A stretch of DNA of 64,000 nt from Chitinophaga nivalis (GTDB lineage Bacteria > Bacteroidota > Bacteroidia > Chitinophagales > Chitinophagaceae): assembly GCF_025989125.1 (NCBI RefSeq), contig NZ_JAPDNR010000001.1:7676087-7740086 (forward strand). Reading direction: 5' to 3'. The notes below the pieces were generated by a model. It was not told the DNA's origin, did not search any database, and saw nothing but the letters and a program-made list of their open reading frames with translations. A program made the position numbers and the translations under genes. Below are positions 52,191 to 61,831 of the stretch, one piece after another (within the stretch, counting starts at the first letter, position 1; each line of letters begins with the position of its first letter).

Positions 52191-52769
52191 TTACAGATGG
52201 AGCAATATTAATAGAAAAGGCAGGTAATCAACAAGATTCAGGCGTAGTAGCCGTAACGCTTTCCCCATTTGGTTTTCCACCGTTTTTATAGAGATGTCCA
52301 GGCGATCTGCTATTTCCTGGTATTTCAGTTCTTCAAAACGGCTCATCTGAAAAACAGTTCTGCATTTCTCGGGTAAGTCCTGCAAAGCCTTATCTAGTTT
52401 TTCCTGCAACTCTTTCAGGATAACTTTCCCGGAAGTATTGCCATTGCTGCTTTGTTCATTAGTCATTTGATACCTGGTATGTGCCTGATGGGTTGCTTTT
52501 ACCTTTTGATGCCGCAAATAATTGATACTTTCATGATATACTGCACGATAGAGATAACCGGATACAGATTGTTTGATCTTAATATCACCAGACTTCTCCC
52601 ACAATTTGCAAAAAACATTCTGTACCATCTCTTCGGCCATTATTTCATCTTTCAATAAAGTGTAGGCATAGGCATGCAAACCTTTAAAATGGGCTTTAAA
52701 TACCTGTTCAAAGGTTAATGTATCTTCTATTTCCAGTAATGTCGTATTACCTGGATGATTAAACTCCAT
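52191..52769 (-). CDS. ECF-family RNA polymerase sigma factor
   Basis: 192 residues from the ATG giving MEFNHPGNTT; the frame has an ATG 15 codons earlier, but a perfect -7 box lies inside that extension, so transcription should begin after it. Region 2 covers about 25-90 (YTLLKDEIMAEEMVQNVFCKLWE) and region 4 about 130-180 (LPEKCRTVFQMSRFEELKYQEIADRLDISIKTVENQM). The C-terminus ends with a hydrophobic stretch (YLPFLLILLHL), common in this group. It is the first gene of the sigma-FecR-STN-repeat operon. Confidence 0.93.
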   Translation of the reverse strand: MEFNHPGNTTLLEIEDTLTFEQVFKAHFKGLHAYAYTLLKDEIMAEEMVQNVFCKLWEKSGDIKIKQSVSGYLYRAVYHESINYLRHQKVKATHQAHTRYQMTNEQSSNGNTSGKVILKELQEKLDKALQDLPEKCRTVFQMSRFEELKYQEIADRLDISIKTVENQMGKALRLLRLNLVDYLPFLLILLHL

Positions 52770-52792
52770 GCGTAGGGATTGATAACTGACGT

Positions 52793-52800
52793 CAAATATA
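52793..52800 (-). promoter_or_regulatory. -7 box of the sigma-FecR-STN operon
   Basis: CAAATATA on the plus strand reads TATATTTG on the minus strand, a perfect TAnnTTTG box 24 bases before the preferred sigma start codon. No good -33 element was found. Confidence 0.5.
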
Positions 52801-52995
52801 ATTCCTTCTGTCAATTGAATGCTTTTTAAAACGACACGCTATGGAACACATACCCCTATGCCGTCGCTTATTTTTTTTACACGCATTCGCTATTAACATC
52901 AGAATCAAACCATTATAAAATTACCGGATCGGCCGTACTATCGGGTAAACGTTACTTATTTTTTTCACATGTGACAATACGCACCACGCCCGGCC

Positions 52996-53016
52996 TGTCA
53001 TTTAGTATAAATGACA
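52996..53016. repeat. 21-bp inverted repeat in the sigma/GNAT gap
   Basis: TGTCATTTA-GTA-TAAATGACA: perfect 9-bp arms with a 3-bp centre. Neither strand has a T-run after it, so an operator is as likely as a terminator. The gap 52801-53227 also holds a hairpin with 12-bp arms (53144-53155 and 53196-53207, ATCCGGTTATTC/GAATAACCGGAT), which may terminate the GNAT gene. Confidence 0.5.
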
Positions 53017-53227
53017 AAAAATCCGGGCAACAGACCGGATCAGTACAACATACAAAAAAACTAACGAAAAAGACTATACGCCTGTATGGGCGGATAATCA
53101 CCAACTGTTATCGGGAAGAAAAGATCGCAGGTTATTGATTATTATCCGGTTATTCCCGGCTGCAGCCATACCGTCGGGTATTATCGCAATCAGATGAATA
53201 ACCGGATCATCAATAGAAACAATAAAA

Positions 53228-53521
53228 TTAAATATGCAGACCGTGTGCCAGCAGTGTTTTCCACTGTGGATTACTGCGCACGTAGTCAGCTACCTTTCTG
53301 CTGGAAGGCACCATACGGATGTTCTGAGCAGAGATCTCTTCCATCACTTTACCCAACATCACCGGTAATACCCCCTGCTTTTCCAATGTTGGAGGCACTT
53401 CTGCACCTGTCAGGAAAATACGGCTGCCGTTTTTTTCATAAATCACTTTGGCCATTTGTCCGGCAATATGCGCTTCAAACTGCCTGGCTTCCTTGTTGTC
53501 AATAATTTTAAAATCCTTCAT
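53228..53521 (-). CDS. Small GNAT N-acetyltransferase (YjdJ-like)
   Basis: 97 residues from the ATG giving MKDFKIIDNKEARQFEAHI. The family pattern is visible: FEAHIAGQMAKVIYEKNGSRIFLTGAEVPPTLEKQGVLPVMLGKVMEEISAQNIRMVPSSRKVADYVRSNP, given here in sections, corresponds to the minimal GNAT fold with the acetyl-CoA loop at about 50-58 and a terminal YVRSNPQW helix. The acetyl-CoA loop usually reads G-x-G-x-G/A; here it is EKQGVLPVML, so a weaker pyrophosphate loop. Such small acyl-CoA-binding proteins have no established substrate. Monocistronic. Confidence 0.82.
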   Translation of the reverse strand: MKDFKIIDNKEARQFEAHIAGQMAKVIYEKNGSRIFLTGAEVPPTLEKQGVLPVMLGKVMEEISAQNIRMVPSSRKVADYVRSNPQWKTLLAHGLHI

Positions 53522-53925
53522 GATCATAATTATTTTTACACGATGTTGTTCTCATAGAGTGTACTAAAAGGGAAAGTATCTTATGCAAAAAAGGGAAGTT
53601 GTGATAAGATAGTGAGATGGTATTAAAATACCCTAAAATAGCCCGATCCGGCTGCAAATATACGAAATATGTGGTAGAAAACCGTGAAACATCAATATAT
53701 AAGAATACATAATATCTAAAATAATTGACAGATAGGCCTTTAAAGGGATACTCTACGTGAAACATACTACCACTAAGATATTCCCGCAACAGTTCGGTTA
53801 TCATTCTCCCTTTTTTACTACCTGCCCGCCAAACCGTTTACCCGCCGCAATTCCGGTAAAAGCTCCGCTTTTACAGTATGGCTACCACTTCCCCACCGGT
53901 AGTCTGCCGGTGGGGAAGTGACGCA
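53522..53925. other. AT-rich gap with one strong hairpin
   Basis: 404 bases between the GNAT start and the GH2 stop. Apart from the hairpin at 53886-53920 it holds AT-rich sequence that must include the GNAT promoter. An open frame on the minus strand (53508-53804) has no coding character. Nothing else was recognised. Confidence 0.4.
53886..53920 (-). terminator. Hairpin terminator after the GH2 gene
   Basis: Perfect 14-bp arms CACTTCCCCACCGG (53886-53899) and CCGGTGGGGAAGTG (53907-53920), 7-base loop. It lies six bases after the GH2 stop codon on the minus strand. There is no T-run, but stem strength and position fit a terminator. Confidence 0.65.
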
Positions 53926-56781
53926 TTAAAACAACTTAAAGGAGACAGCTCCCTGCAATCTTTTGCCTTTGATATTCCAGGGTGCATTGGCATGGGGCGT
54001 CGTGTAAAAAGGCTCCGATCCGTTATTGCTATAATCCGCTATCAATAACTGTAAGCGGCCATCCTGCCACCAGCACCGGGCTGCCTGGTCATTGCCGTTA
54101 CCATTTACCCGGATACCATGACCGGTGGTATCTTCCAACACCACCTGTCGAATATGCCGGCGCGTAGCCCTGAAATCATTGCTGCCCCACTCGTTGGCAT
54201 CGTCCTTCCAGGCGCCCGCCGGCTGTACGCCCCATTCCTCCACAGCCCCGATTGTACGGGCATTCAGCCTGGCGGTACCTTCGTTCCGTGAAATATCATC
54301 TGCCGGATAGGAGGTAAAAGCACCCTTACGTGACCATGATAATTTGTCAAAGGCAGCCGGCAACTGCATCAGCAGGCCATACTGCCGTGGCAGCGTATCT
54401 TTTCCCGTATATACCAGATCATACTGCACGGTCACCTTGCCTTCTGCCATAAAACGATAGCCTATTTTTCCTTTCGCATCCGTATAGGTCACCTCCATAT
54501 CCACCGCCACCTGCTCCTTATCCTGCCGGATCTTCAGCTCCTTTGCAAACAGGGTATACAAAGGGTAGTTTTTTAAAGGATAGATATTGTTCTGATAGGT
54601 TTCTCCTGCCACATGGGGTTTTCCACCGTCTTCCTCATTGGCGGGCACGATGGCGAAAACAGGCCCCTGCGCCAGGATTTCGTGGCCTCCCTGCCGGGCA
54701 GACAGGATCATGCCCGTGAGCCGCGAAATAATATAGGTATATGCCCCCTGATGTACCTGGTAAGCATCTTCTCCCTCCGTCACCGATAAAGGCTGACCAT
54801 ACAGCAACTCCCCATCGGTATCATCCAGTAGTTGGATCCTTTCTTCATTCACGGGCCGGCCAGCCACATCTGTAAACGTAACCAGCATATCCGGCGCTGA
54901 GGTGGGCACTTTTACCAACAACTTGCCCTGTTGATGTGGCGCTATATCCGGATGATATACCTGCGTTTTACCGCCGGCAACTACCGTAACAGTGGTTTGC
55001 GCCAGGTTGGTAAAATCGAATCGGTTTTCCAGCAGTAAAGTCACTACATTATTGGTACGTTCCAACGAGGCCAGATTCTTTACCACCACCGGAGCATAGG
55101 CCTTTTTCATGCCATAGTATTCGGGCTTCGGTCTTCTCCAGCCATCCAGCGGCCCCCAGGGACCATACCCTACGATACGGCCGTCCGGCAGGTGAAAAAT
55201 ATCATCCATGCCACTCCAGATAGCGCCACCGACACAACGGTGATGATAAAACATACTATCATAAAATGTCACCAGTGGCGCACCGTAGGCACTCCGGATA
55301 CCTGGATCCGTGGCCAGCTCCCGCCGGTTATAATCAGACAGGTGGGCATACTCCCCGAACAATACCGGCCTGGACATCGTATCCGTAGCAGCAGCACCTC
55401 CGATGCCCGGATAATGATACACGGCTATATCTGCCCGGCTACCGCCATTATTAAAACCACCCCAGCACTGGTCATGGAAGGTAGTCACCCGGGAGCTATC
55501 CAAACTTTTTACGACCGCCAATACCTTGTCCCACAGCGGACTCCAGTACGATTCATTCGCCAGCGACCAGATGATCACCGAAGGATGATTGTACCCGGCC
55601 TGTATCTTTTCAATATTGGCCTGCATAAAATAAGGCAGGAATTTTTCGTCCCGGTAATTCCAGAAACGCCACACCGGCGAAGCACCGTGCTGTATCCAGG
55701 TGATGGCAGATTCATTCTCTACCAGCAGCCCCAGCTCGTCTGCAGCTTCCAGGAACTCTTCTGATGGCGGGTAATGAGAAGTACGAATATAATTACAGTT
55801 GGCAGCCTTGAAAAGGGCCGCATCCTGGCGGCATAGCGCCGGCGTAATACTACGTCCCAGCAACGGATGCGTTTCATGCCGGTTAACGCCATGCAGCTTT
55901 ATGGGTTTGCCATTAAGCAACAGCACACCCTCCTTTATTTTCACCTCCCGGAAACCTACCGGCTGCCGCAGTTTTTCTATCACGGTTCCCTGTTGCAACA
56001 GGCTTACCTCCAGGGTATACAAATGAGGCGTTTCCGGTGTCCAGGGCAGTATTCCCGGGGCTTTCAGCCATATCGGCGCACCCGGCACCGTTGTTTTTTC
56101 CACAATCGGTTTGCCCTGCTGATCCAATAGCACTAATTTTAATTTCGTATAGTCATGTTGGTTATTGACAGCTATATCTGCCAGTAATGCTCCATTACGG
56201 TAACGGCTATCTGAAAAACGGGGTGTTATGTACAACCGGCTGACATGCGTTGCCGGAACGGCCAGCAAGGTTACTTTACGGAGGATGCCTCCCACGGTAT
56301 GCGCGGCATACTGGGATACACATCCCAGCCGGTCGCTGATCGTCAAGGCCTGTACCAGCACCTGCAGCTTGTTTTCACCGGCATGTAGCTGTGTGGTAAT
56401 ATCTGCTTCAAAAGGCACAAAACCGCCTTCATGGACCGTCACCCGTTGTCCGTTGATCCATACTTCTCCCCGGGAACTGATGCCATCAAAACGTATTTTT
56501 ATGCGTTGTTCTTTCCAGTCTGCCGGCAGTGTAAAGTTACGTGTATATACTGCCGTATCTCCTTCCTGTAATACATGCCCCTGCATTTCCCATTCGCCGG
56601 GCACCTGAATGGCACTTACTTTCCCCTGCATGCCATTGGAAAATTGCCACGTGCCGTTCAGCGACACCAGCGGCTGTACTACTTTTTCCACCATCACCGG
56701 GCGGGGTGTAAGGGAAGGCAGCTGCGCCTGTAATATATTTCCGGTTAATAATAACCATCCGTATAAAATGCTCTTTTTCAT
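53926..56781 (-). CDS. Secreted GH2-family glycoside hydrolase (beta-galactosidase-like)
   Basis: 951 residues from the ATG giving MKKSILYGWLLLTGNILQAQ; an ATG 13 codons earlier would disturb the signal peptide. The order is sugar-binding jelly roll (about 35-180), immunoglobulin-like domain (about 185-275), TIM barrel (about 280-590) and C-terminal beta domains. KLHGVNRHETHPLLGR marks the barrel start. The acid/base E410 is in IWSLANESYW and the nucleophile E477 in LFGEYAHLS. Both are intact. Family activities include beta-galactosidase, beta-glucuronidase and beta-mannosidase; the sequence alone does not settle which. Monocistronic and exported, so it acts on an external or periplasmic glycan. 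Confidence 0.92.
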   Translation of the reverse strand: MKKSILYGWLLLTGNILQAQLPSLTPRPVMVEKVVQPLVSLNGTWQFSNGMQGKVSAIQVPGEWEMQGHVLQEGDTAVYTRNFTLPADWKEQRIKIRFDGISSRGEVWINGQRVTVHEGGFVPFEADITTQLHAGENKLQVLVQALTISDRLGCVSQYAAHTVGGILRKVTLLAVPATHVSRLYITPRFSDSRYRNGALLADIAVNNQHDYTKLKLVLLDQQGKPIVEKTTVPGAPIWLKAPGILPWTPETPHLYTLEVSLLQQGTVIEKLRQPVGFREVKIKEGVLLLNGKPIKLHGVNRHETHPLLGRSITPALCRQDAALFKAANCNYIRTSHYPPSEEFLEAADELGLLVENESAITWIQHGASPVWRFWNYRDEKFLPYFMQANIEKIQAGYNHPSVIIWSLANESYWSPLWDKVLAVVKSLDSSRVTTFHDQCWGGFNNGGSRADIAVYHYPGIGGAAATDTMSRPVLFGEYAHLSDYNRRELATDPGIRSAYGAPLVTFYDSMFYHHRCVGGAIWSGMDDIFHLPDGRIVGYGPWGPLDGWRRPKPEYYGMKKAYAPVVVKNLASLERTNNVVTLLLENRFDFTNLAQTTVTVVAGGKTQVYHPDIAPHQQGKLLVKVPTSAPDMLVTFTDVAGRPVNEERIQLLDDTDGELLYGQPLSVTEGEDAYQVHQGAYTYIISRLTGMILSARQGGHEILAQGPVFAIVPANEEDGGKPHVAGETYQNNIYPLKNYPLYTLFAKELKIRQDKEQVAVDMEVTYTDAKGKIGYRFMAEGKVTVQYDLVYTGKDTLPRQYGLLMQLPAAFDKLSWSRKGAFTSYPADDISRNEGTARLNARTIGAVEEWGVQPAGAWKDDANEWGSNDFRATRRHIRQVVLEDTTGHGIRVNGNGNDQAARCWWQDGRLQLLIADYSNNGSEPFYTTPHANAPWNIKGKRLQGAVSFKLF

Positions 56782-57343
56782 AACAGTTTTTATAAAGGGC
56801 TTTGTATATTTTTTGTTCACTGATGGCAGATATGGGTATTCACACTACACTTCCTGCTGTGCACCATACACAACAAAAACGGAGATCTCCTCCCAGCCCG
56901 GAGATAGATGGCTTCAACAATAATAAAGCGGATCGGTGTTAGCAGTCATTACAACTACAAACCGGTGTCCCGGCTATTGACTACACGTGCATTATTTTTC
57001 ATTGTTCACCCGGTCAATGATCGGCCCACTGATGAACAGTATGGCCCATTCCGGCATTAATAATAAATCAGGTTGATAATTTTGCTCGCTTTCACAACGT
57101 TCTTTACGCTTTTAAAGATAATCCTTCTCCGATAAAATATCCTGTTTTTTTATGAGGGGCGAATGGCCGGACACAGCCACCCATGCTACACTCCAAGCAT
57201 CTACAGATAAAGGATTACCCGGCTTTCCGCGGAGCTGCTTCCCGCTTCTTTCCACCCGGATGATAAAGCCAGGCATCCCTACAAATCAAGGAAACTGCCA
57301 TAATCCGGGGTAATTGTACTAATTTCCGATACTTATTTACGCC
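56782..57343. other. Long intergenic region without a recognised gene
   Basis: 562 bases between divergent genes. No coding frame on either strand is convincing. TAATTTTG at 57077-57084 is a perfect -7 box pointing right, about 260 bases before the next gene; with no -33 element near it this may be chance. No repeat or hairpin of note was found. Confidence 0.4.
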
Positions 57344-58324
57344 ATGAACAAACAAATATTTGAACAATTACATGCAACAGGACTGATCGATGATCCCTCC
57401 CTGGCTGCAGTAAAAGCCGCCGAAGATAAGCGGCTATTTTCCCTGCACTGGGAAATAAAAACACTCCTATACCTGGGAGTATTGTTATTAAGCGGAGGGC
57501 TGGGGATACTGGTCTACGAGAACATTGACACCATTGGTCACCAGGTAATATTGCTGGTGATTGCATTGATCTGTGCCGGTTGTTTTATCTATTGCTTTAA
57601 ACAGAAATCTCCTTTTTCGTGGGAGCAGGTACAATCGCCACATGCCTTCTTCGATTATGCGTTACTGTTAGGCTGCCTCACCTTTGTTACTTTCATCGGA
57701 TACCTGCAGTTTCAGTATACCGCCTTTGGTACGGCATATGGATTGGCCACCTTTATTCCATTACTGCTACTCACTTTCAGCGCTTACTACTTCGATCACC
57801 TGGGTGTTTTATCGATGGCTATCACCAACCTGGCTGCCTGGATGGGACTCACCCTCACTCCCTTGCAATTATTATCCGGCAATGATTTCGGCAACCTGTT
57901 TATCATACAGACGGGCTTTGTTTTAGGATTATTGCTGTTATGCCTGGGGGAATTATCTGGCAGAAAAAAATGGAAAGCACACTTTGCTTTTACCTACCAG
58001 AATTTCGGTGCACACATCTTTTATATTGCCTGTGTTTCAAGTATGCTCTTACAGGAACACCTGTATCTGCAATGGTTTCTGGCGATAGCGGTCATTACCT
58101 GGTATCTTTTCCGGAAAGCCTTTAGGGAACATTCTTTTTACTTTATCCTGATTGCCGTATTATACACCTATCTCGCCAGTTGCATACTGCTAGGCCGGCT
58201 GCTGATCATCCTGGATAATATAGAGGCCATCTATGCCATGTTGTTCTATATCATCTTTTCAGCGATCGGTGTTATTCTGCTGTTAGTTCATCTCAATAAA
58301 AAAATCAGGCATGATCGCGTATAA
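57344..58324 (+). CDS. DUF2157-like polytopic membrane protein
   Basis: 326 residues. A short cytoplasmic N-terminus (MNKQIFEQLHATGLIDDPSLAAVKAAE) followed by about ten hydrophobic segments starting with LLYLGVLLLSGGLGILVYENI fits the DUF2157 pattern of an N-terminal soluble helix pair plus multiple membrane helices. The end overlaps the next gene by 14 bases. The function of the family is unknown. The two genes are surely co-translated and their products may form a complex in the inner membrane. Confidence 0.8.
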   Translation: MNKQIFEQLHATGLIDDPSLAAVKAAEDKRLFSLHWEIKTLLYLGVLLLSGGLGILVYENIDTIGHQVILLVIALICAGCFIYCFKQKSPFSWEQVQSPHAFFDYALLLGCLTFVTFIGYLQFQYTAFGTAYGLATFIPLLLLTFSAYYFDHLGVLSMAITNLAAWMGLTLTPLQLLSGNDFGNLFIIQTGFVLGLLLLCLGELSGRKKWKAHFAFTYQNFGAHIFYIACVSSMLLQEHLYLQWFLAIAVITWYLFRKAFREHSFYFILIAVLYTYLASCILLGRLLIILDNIEAIYAMLFYIIFSAIGVILLLVHLNKKIRHDRV

Positions 58325-59483
58325 TACCAAAACTCTCGACAACCTGGAAATACAGCAGGAAGCGGCAAAAGCGCTGCGTAAAGACTGTATCAATACTACC
58401 ACATACAAGGCGATTGAAGCAGCGCATCCCGTTGATTTTTATACGCCTAATCCGGTGATACAAACCGGCTTATTCCTCCTTACCGCGATCATCATCGCTT
58501 TTTCCCTCGGTTTGGTGGCCTTGATTATCCTCAGTGGCAACTCCGATGAATCCGCGATTACAGGCATCTGCCTGTTTATGGGACTGGCTTGTTATGGTGC
58601 ACTGGAACTGTTTATCAAGGAGAAAAAATTATACCGCGCCGGTGTAGATGAAGCCCTGCTATGGGGCGCAGTAGGCCTCTTATTAGGTGGTCTGGCGTTT
58701 AACTCCCATTTCTCCACCACCACCTGGTGCGGCATCGTACTGCTACTCTCCGCGCTGGCAGCCCTTCGGTTTGTCAGTATGGTCATGACGGCTGTAGCCT
58801 TCCTGGCGCTGATTGGCCTGCTTTTCAGCTGGCTGATACAACTCGGAACTATGGCGCGTATGGTGATACCTTTTGCAGTTATTCTTTTTTCCCTGCTCCT
58901 GTATCTGGCCGCCAACAGGCTGGCAGCCAAACATGCCATGAGACATTATCAATCCTGCCTGACCGTTGTTGCCGTATTATCGTTGCTTACTTTTTACCTG
59001 GGCGGCAACTATTATGTGGTGCGGGAAGTCAGCAATACCATGTTTGATATGGAGCTGGCTCCGGGGCAATCTATTTCCGGTGGCTGGTTTTTCTGGGCTT
59101 TCACGGTGATAGTGCCACTGGTATACCTTTACCTGGGTGTACGGAAAAAAGATGCCGTGTTGTTACGGACCGGTTTATTGTTGCTGGCAATGATTGTATT
59201 TACCATCCGGTATTATCATAGTGTATTACCATTGGAAACAGCGATGGTGCTGGGCGGCATAGTACTTACCGGTGGCAGCTGGGCGCTGATCCGTTACCTG
59301 CGGGAACCACGTAACGGTTTTACTTATCTGACACCGGATGAACCATCGCTGGCAGATAAGCTAAAAATAGAATCCCTCATCATTACCCAAACATTCGGCA
59401 CCGGCACACCAACTGCGACCGGCAACGATATGAAATTTGGGGGAGGCTCCGGTGGTGGCGGTGGTGCGAGTGATAGCTACTAA
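58311..59483 (+). CDS. Polytopic membrane protein with Gly-rich tail
   Basis: 390 residues. The cytoplasmic N-terminus (about 1-50) is followed by about ten hydrophobic helices between 52 and 340. The hydrophilic C-terminus ends in a low-complexity tail, FGGGSGGGGGASDSY. I recognise no enzyme motif. It overlaps the preceding DUF2157-like gene by 14 bases in another frame, which suggests coupled synthesis. A strong terminator closes the pair. The Gly/Ser tail resembles those of membrane-anchored TPM-domain proteins, but no TPM domain is present. Confidence 0.78.
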   Translation: MIAYNTKTLDNLEIQQEAAKALRKDCINTTTYKAIEAAHPVDFYTPNPVIQTGLFLLTAIIIAFSLGLVALIILSGNSDESAITGICLFMGLACYGALELFIKEKKLYRAGVDEALLWGAVGLLLGGLAFNSHFSTTTWCGIVLLLSALAALRFVSMVMTAVAFLALIGLLFSWLIQLGTMARMVIPFAVILFSLLLYLAANRLAAKHAMRHYQSCLTVVAVLSLLTFYLGGNYYVVREVSNTMFDMELAPGQSISGGWFFWAFTVIVPLVYLYLGVRKKDAVLLRTGLLLLAMIVFTIRYYHSVLPLETAMVLGGIVLTGGSWALIRYLREPRNGFTYLTPDEPSLADKLKIESLIITQTFGTGTPTATGNDMKFGGGSGGGGGASDSY

Positions 59484-59503
59484 TGTAACTGCTGATAATT
59501 AAA

Positions 59504-59571
59504 AAAACGCCTTGAACGAAAGATACCTGCATCGGATGATGACCACTGGTATTTGCTGTTCAAGGCGTTTT
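59504..59571 (+). terminator. Terminator of the membrane-protein pair
   Basis: Perfect 14-bp arms AAAACGCCTTGAAC (59504-59517) and GTTCAAGGCGTTTT (59558-59571) around a 40-base loop, 20 bases after the stop codon. Confidence 0.75.
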
Positions 59572-59598
59572 GCTGTTGTAAAAAGGTATAAATAAAAA

Positions 59599-59629
59599 AA
59601 GCCTGATTGAATCATCTTCAATCAGGCTT
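59599..59629 (-). terminator. Terminator of the tRNA-Gly cluster
   Basis: Perfect 13-bp arms AAGCCTGATTGAA (59599-59611) and TTCAATCAGGCTT (59617-59629), 5-base loop. On the minus strand the stem runs into seven T. It lies six bases after the 3' end of the last tRNA gene. Confidence 0.9.
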
Positions 59630-59634
59630 CTAAG

Positions 59635-59707
<73 letters not shown>

Positions 59708-59736
59708 AGAGGTATTAAGAACTTTATAAAAAATGG

Positions 59737-59809
<73 letters not shown>

Positions 59810-59837
59810 AGGGTGTTAAGAACTTTATAAAAAATGG

Positions 59838-59910
<73 letters not shown>

Positions 59911-60131
59911 AGGGTATTAAGAACTTCGTTATTTTAAGAACTTCCAACAAAAAAAGAACCGTTTTAGTGTGCTGCGTTTTTCGTTGGGATTGCAAAGATA
60001 GGAAACGGACTGAAAACACAAATTTTTTTTTCGATTTTTCTGTAAATTTTCATGATACCTACTCTTTGCAATCCGCTGAAACACAAACGGGCAAAGCATT
60101 ATAGCAAAATAAAATAAGTAATATTTTTTAT

Positions 60132-61358
60132 TTACAAAGTGCTTTCTGCGTGGGTTAAACGTACCTTCACCGGCTTATTTTTTGATTTTTTTTGTTTACC
60201 CCACCAAACATAAAAACCAGTAACCGGTAAAGAAGCACAAATCAGGCTGATGATAAAAGCAAGGATTTTTCCGGGCCATCCACCGATAGCTCCTACATGA
60301 ATATCATAATTCATTTCCAGTAAACGTTCGCCCCGGTTCTTATGCTGATCATTCCGTCGGCCCAGCAGCTTGCCGGTATATTGATCAAAATGCAGTTCAT
60401 CTGCGCCATAGTAAGTTTCCTTACCTTTTAATCCGCCGATGGTATTCACGCCTGCAGGAAACGATGCCGGATATACGAAAATACGACGGGCATCTTTTAA
60501 TACCGGTAAAGCCTGGCTGTAGGCAATATCCAGCGGATTGCCGGTAACCGCCACACTGGGTTTTACCGACTCTACTTTCAGCTCTTTTGGCGGCGTAGTG
60601 CTGCCATTGGCGACTACATATACGGTTGCCTGAAACCAGGTGAAAGCCCATGTCATGCCGGTAAGCGCTATCACCAGTGCAATCAGCAGACTGTAAAATC
60701 CGAGTACGTTGTGCAGGTCGTAGTTGACCCTTTTAAAACTCGCCTTCCATTTTATCTTGAAGCTTTGATCACGGGTGGCTTTCGTCCACCGTTTAGGCCA
60801 CCACATAATCAAACCGGTAATCAGCAGGATCACAAAGATAAACGTGCCCCAGCCAACGATAGGCTGGCCATAGGCTGTATTCAGCAGTAAGCTCCAGTGA
60901 ATGAATTTGACAATATTGAAGAAGTTGTATTTATAATCCAGCTTACCGGTAACCACACCGGTATAAGGATTCACAAAGGCAGATTCGAAATACTCCAGGC
61001 TCCCGAAATAGGTCAGTGCGGTGTCGTTGCCTTTATAGGTCATAAACTCCCAGGCACGCTCCGGATCTTTATAAGTGGTGATATTGACAATCGGCTTATC
61101 GGCCCCGATGGCTACCTGTGCTTTTGCCTGCAGCACACTCAGGGGTAATACCGGTTTTTCCTGCGGTGTAACAAACATGGTCTGTTTATACACCATTTCA
61201 GTAATATCTTTCTGGAAAACATATAAACAGCCGGTTATACTGATAATCAGTACAATAATGCCTGAGCCCAGGCCCAGCCAGAGGTGAAGCTTATCTACAA
61301 CTGTCCGGAACAGGGATTTTGCCGGTTTCTTTTTTGCCTTATCTTTCCGTTTGATCAT
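60132..61358 (-). CDS. PepSY-domain (PiuB-like) iron-regulated membrane protein
   Basis: 408 residues from the ATG giving MIKRKDKAKKKPAKS; a GTG 14 codons earlier is possible but overlaps a likely -7 box (GAATTTTG on the minus strand). About four membrane helices: GLGSGIIVLIISITGCLYVF with the preceding WLGLGSG, then FIFVILLITGLIMWWPKRW, SLLIALVIALTGMTWAFTWF and FIISLICASLPVTGFYVWW. KFIHWSLLL and NYDLHNVLGFYS carry His residues typical of the family. Members accompany siderophore uptake and are proposed periplasmic ferric-chelate reductases. No siderophore receptor is adjacent. Confidence 0.9.
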   Translation of the reverse strand: MIKRKDKAKKKPAKSLFRTVVDKLHLWLGLGSGIIVLIISITGCLYVFQKDITEMVYKQTMFVTPQEKPVLPLSVLQAKAQVAIGADKPIVNITTYKDPERAWEFMTYKGNDTALTYFGSLEYFESAFVNPYTGVVTGKLDYKYNFFNIVKFIHWSLLLNTAYGQPIVGWGTFIFVILLITGLIMWWPKRWTKATRDQSFKIKWKASFKRVNYDLHNVLGFYSLLIALVIALTGMTWAFTWFQATVYVVANGSTTPPKELKVESVKPSVAVTGNPLDIAYSQALPVLKDARRIFVYPASFPAGVNTIGGLKGKETYYGADELHFDQYTGKLLGRRNDQHKNRGERLLEMNYDIHVGAIGGWPGKILAFIISLICASLPVTGFYVWWGKQKKSKNKPVKVRLTHAESTL

Positions 61359-61466
61359 ATGAGTTTGAGTCGTTGCAACGTGTTGCGTTGCAAAATTCAC
61401 AGAAAATAACGGGTTCCCTTATTCGAATCCGGAATTTGATTTACGCAAAAGGGAAAAGATGGGCAT

Positions 61467-61497
61467 AAAAAAAACCTCTCCCGGGAAACGGAAGAGG
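61467..61497 (-). terminator. Terminator of the small membrane protein gene
   Basis: An eight-pair stem (61475-61482 with 61490-61497, one G-U pair) is followed on the minus strand by eight T. It lies 27 bases after the stop at 61524. It probably stops transcription before the PepSY gene, which has its own promoter. Confidence 0.75.
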
Positions 61498-61523
61498 CTG
61501 GATAATTATGTTGAAGCGTTCGC

Positions 61524-61724
61524 TTATTTATATTTTGGATTGTAGAGGGAACTCTCCTGTACTTTTACATCCGGCTTGCCTTGATATTTGTGCTTGTAAA
61601 GATTGTAGCATCCACCGAGCATAAACGCTACCAAACAAAATAATTGCACATAAAACAGGAAGCGGGAGCGGGAAACCCTGTCCAGGGTGATATCATTCTT
61701 ATTTTCTACTGTATTCTGTTCCAT
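61524..61724 (-). CDS. Small single-pass membrane protein of unknown function
   Basis: 66 residues. The N-terminus is polar (MEQNTVENKNDITLDRVSRSR), then one membrane helix (about 23-44, FLFYVQLFCLVAFMLGGCYNL) and a basic/polar tail (YKHKYQGKPDVKVQESSLYN). A Cys sits at the outer end of the helix (GGCYN) but the sequence before it does not form a normal signal peptide. The gene has its own terminator. Unknown family; the frame and membrane helix make it a credible gene. Confidence 0.7.
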   Translation of the reverse strand: MEQNTVENKNDITLDRVSRSRFLFYVQLFCLVAFMLGGCYNLYKHKYQGKPDVKVQESSLYNPKYK

Positions 61725-61831
61725 AATCAGTTTATTTCCGTTGCAAACCTAATTAATATTTTGGAATTTTTTTATTTAAGCAGGCAGATATTTTGTTCTC
61801 CCCCTGATTTTATTTTCCGGCACCAGGGCCC

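Noticed and set aside
53508..53804. 98-codon minus-strand frame
   Set aside because: It has no family features, overlaps the start of the GNAT gene and lies in AT-rich intergenic DNA.
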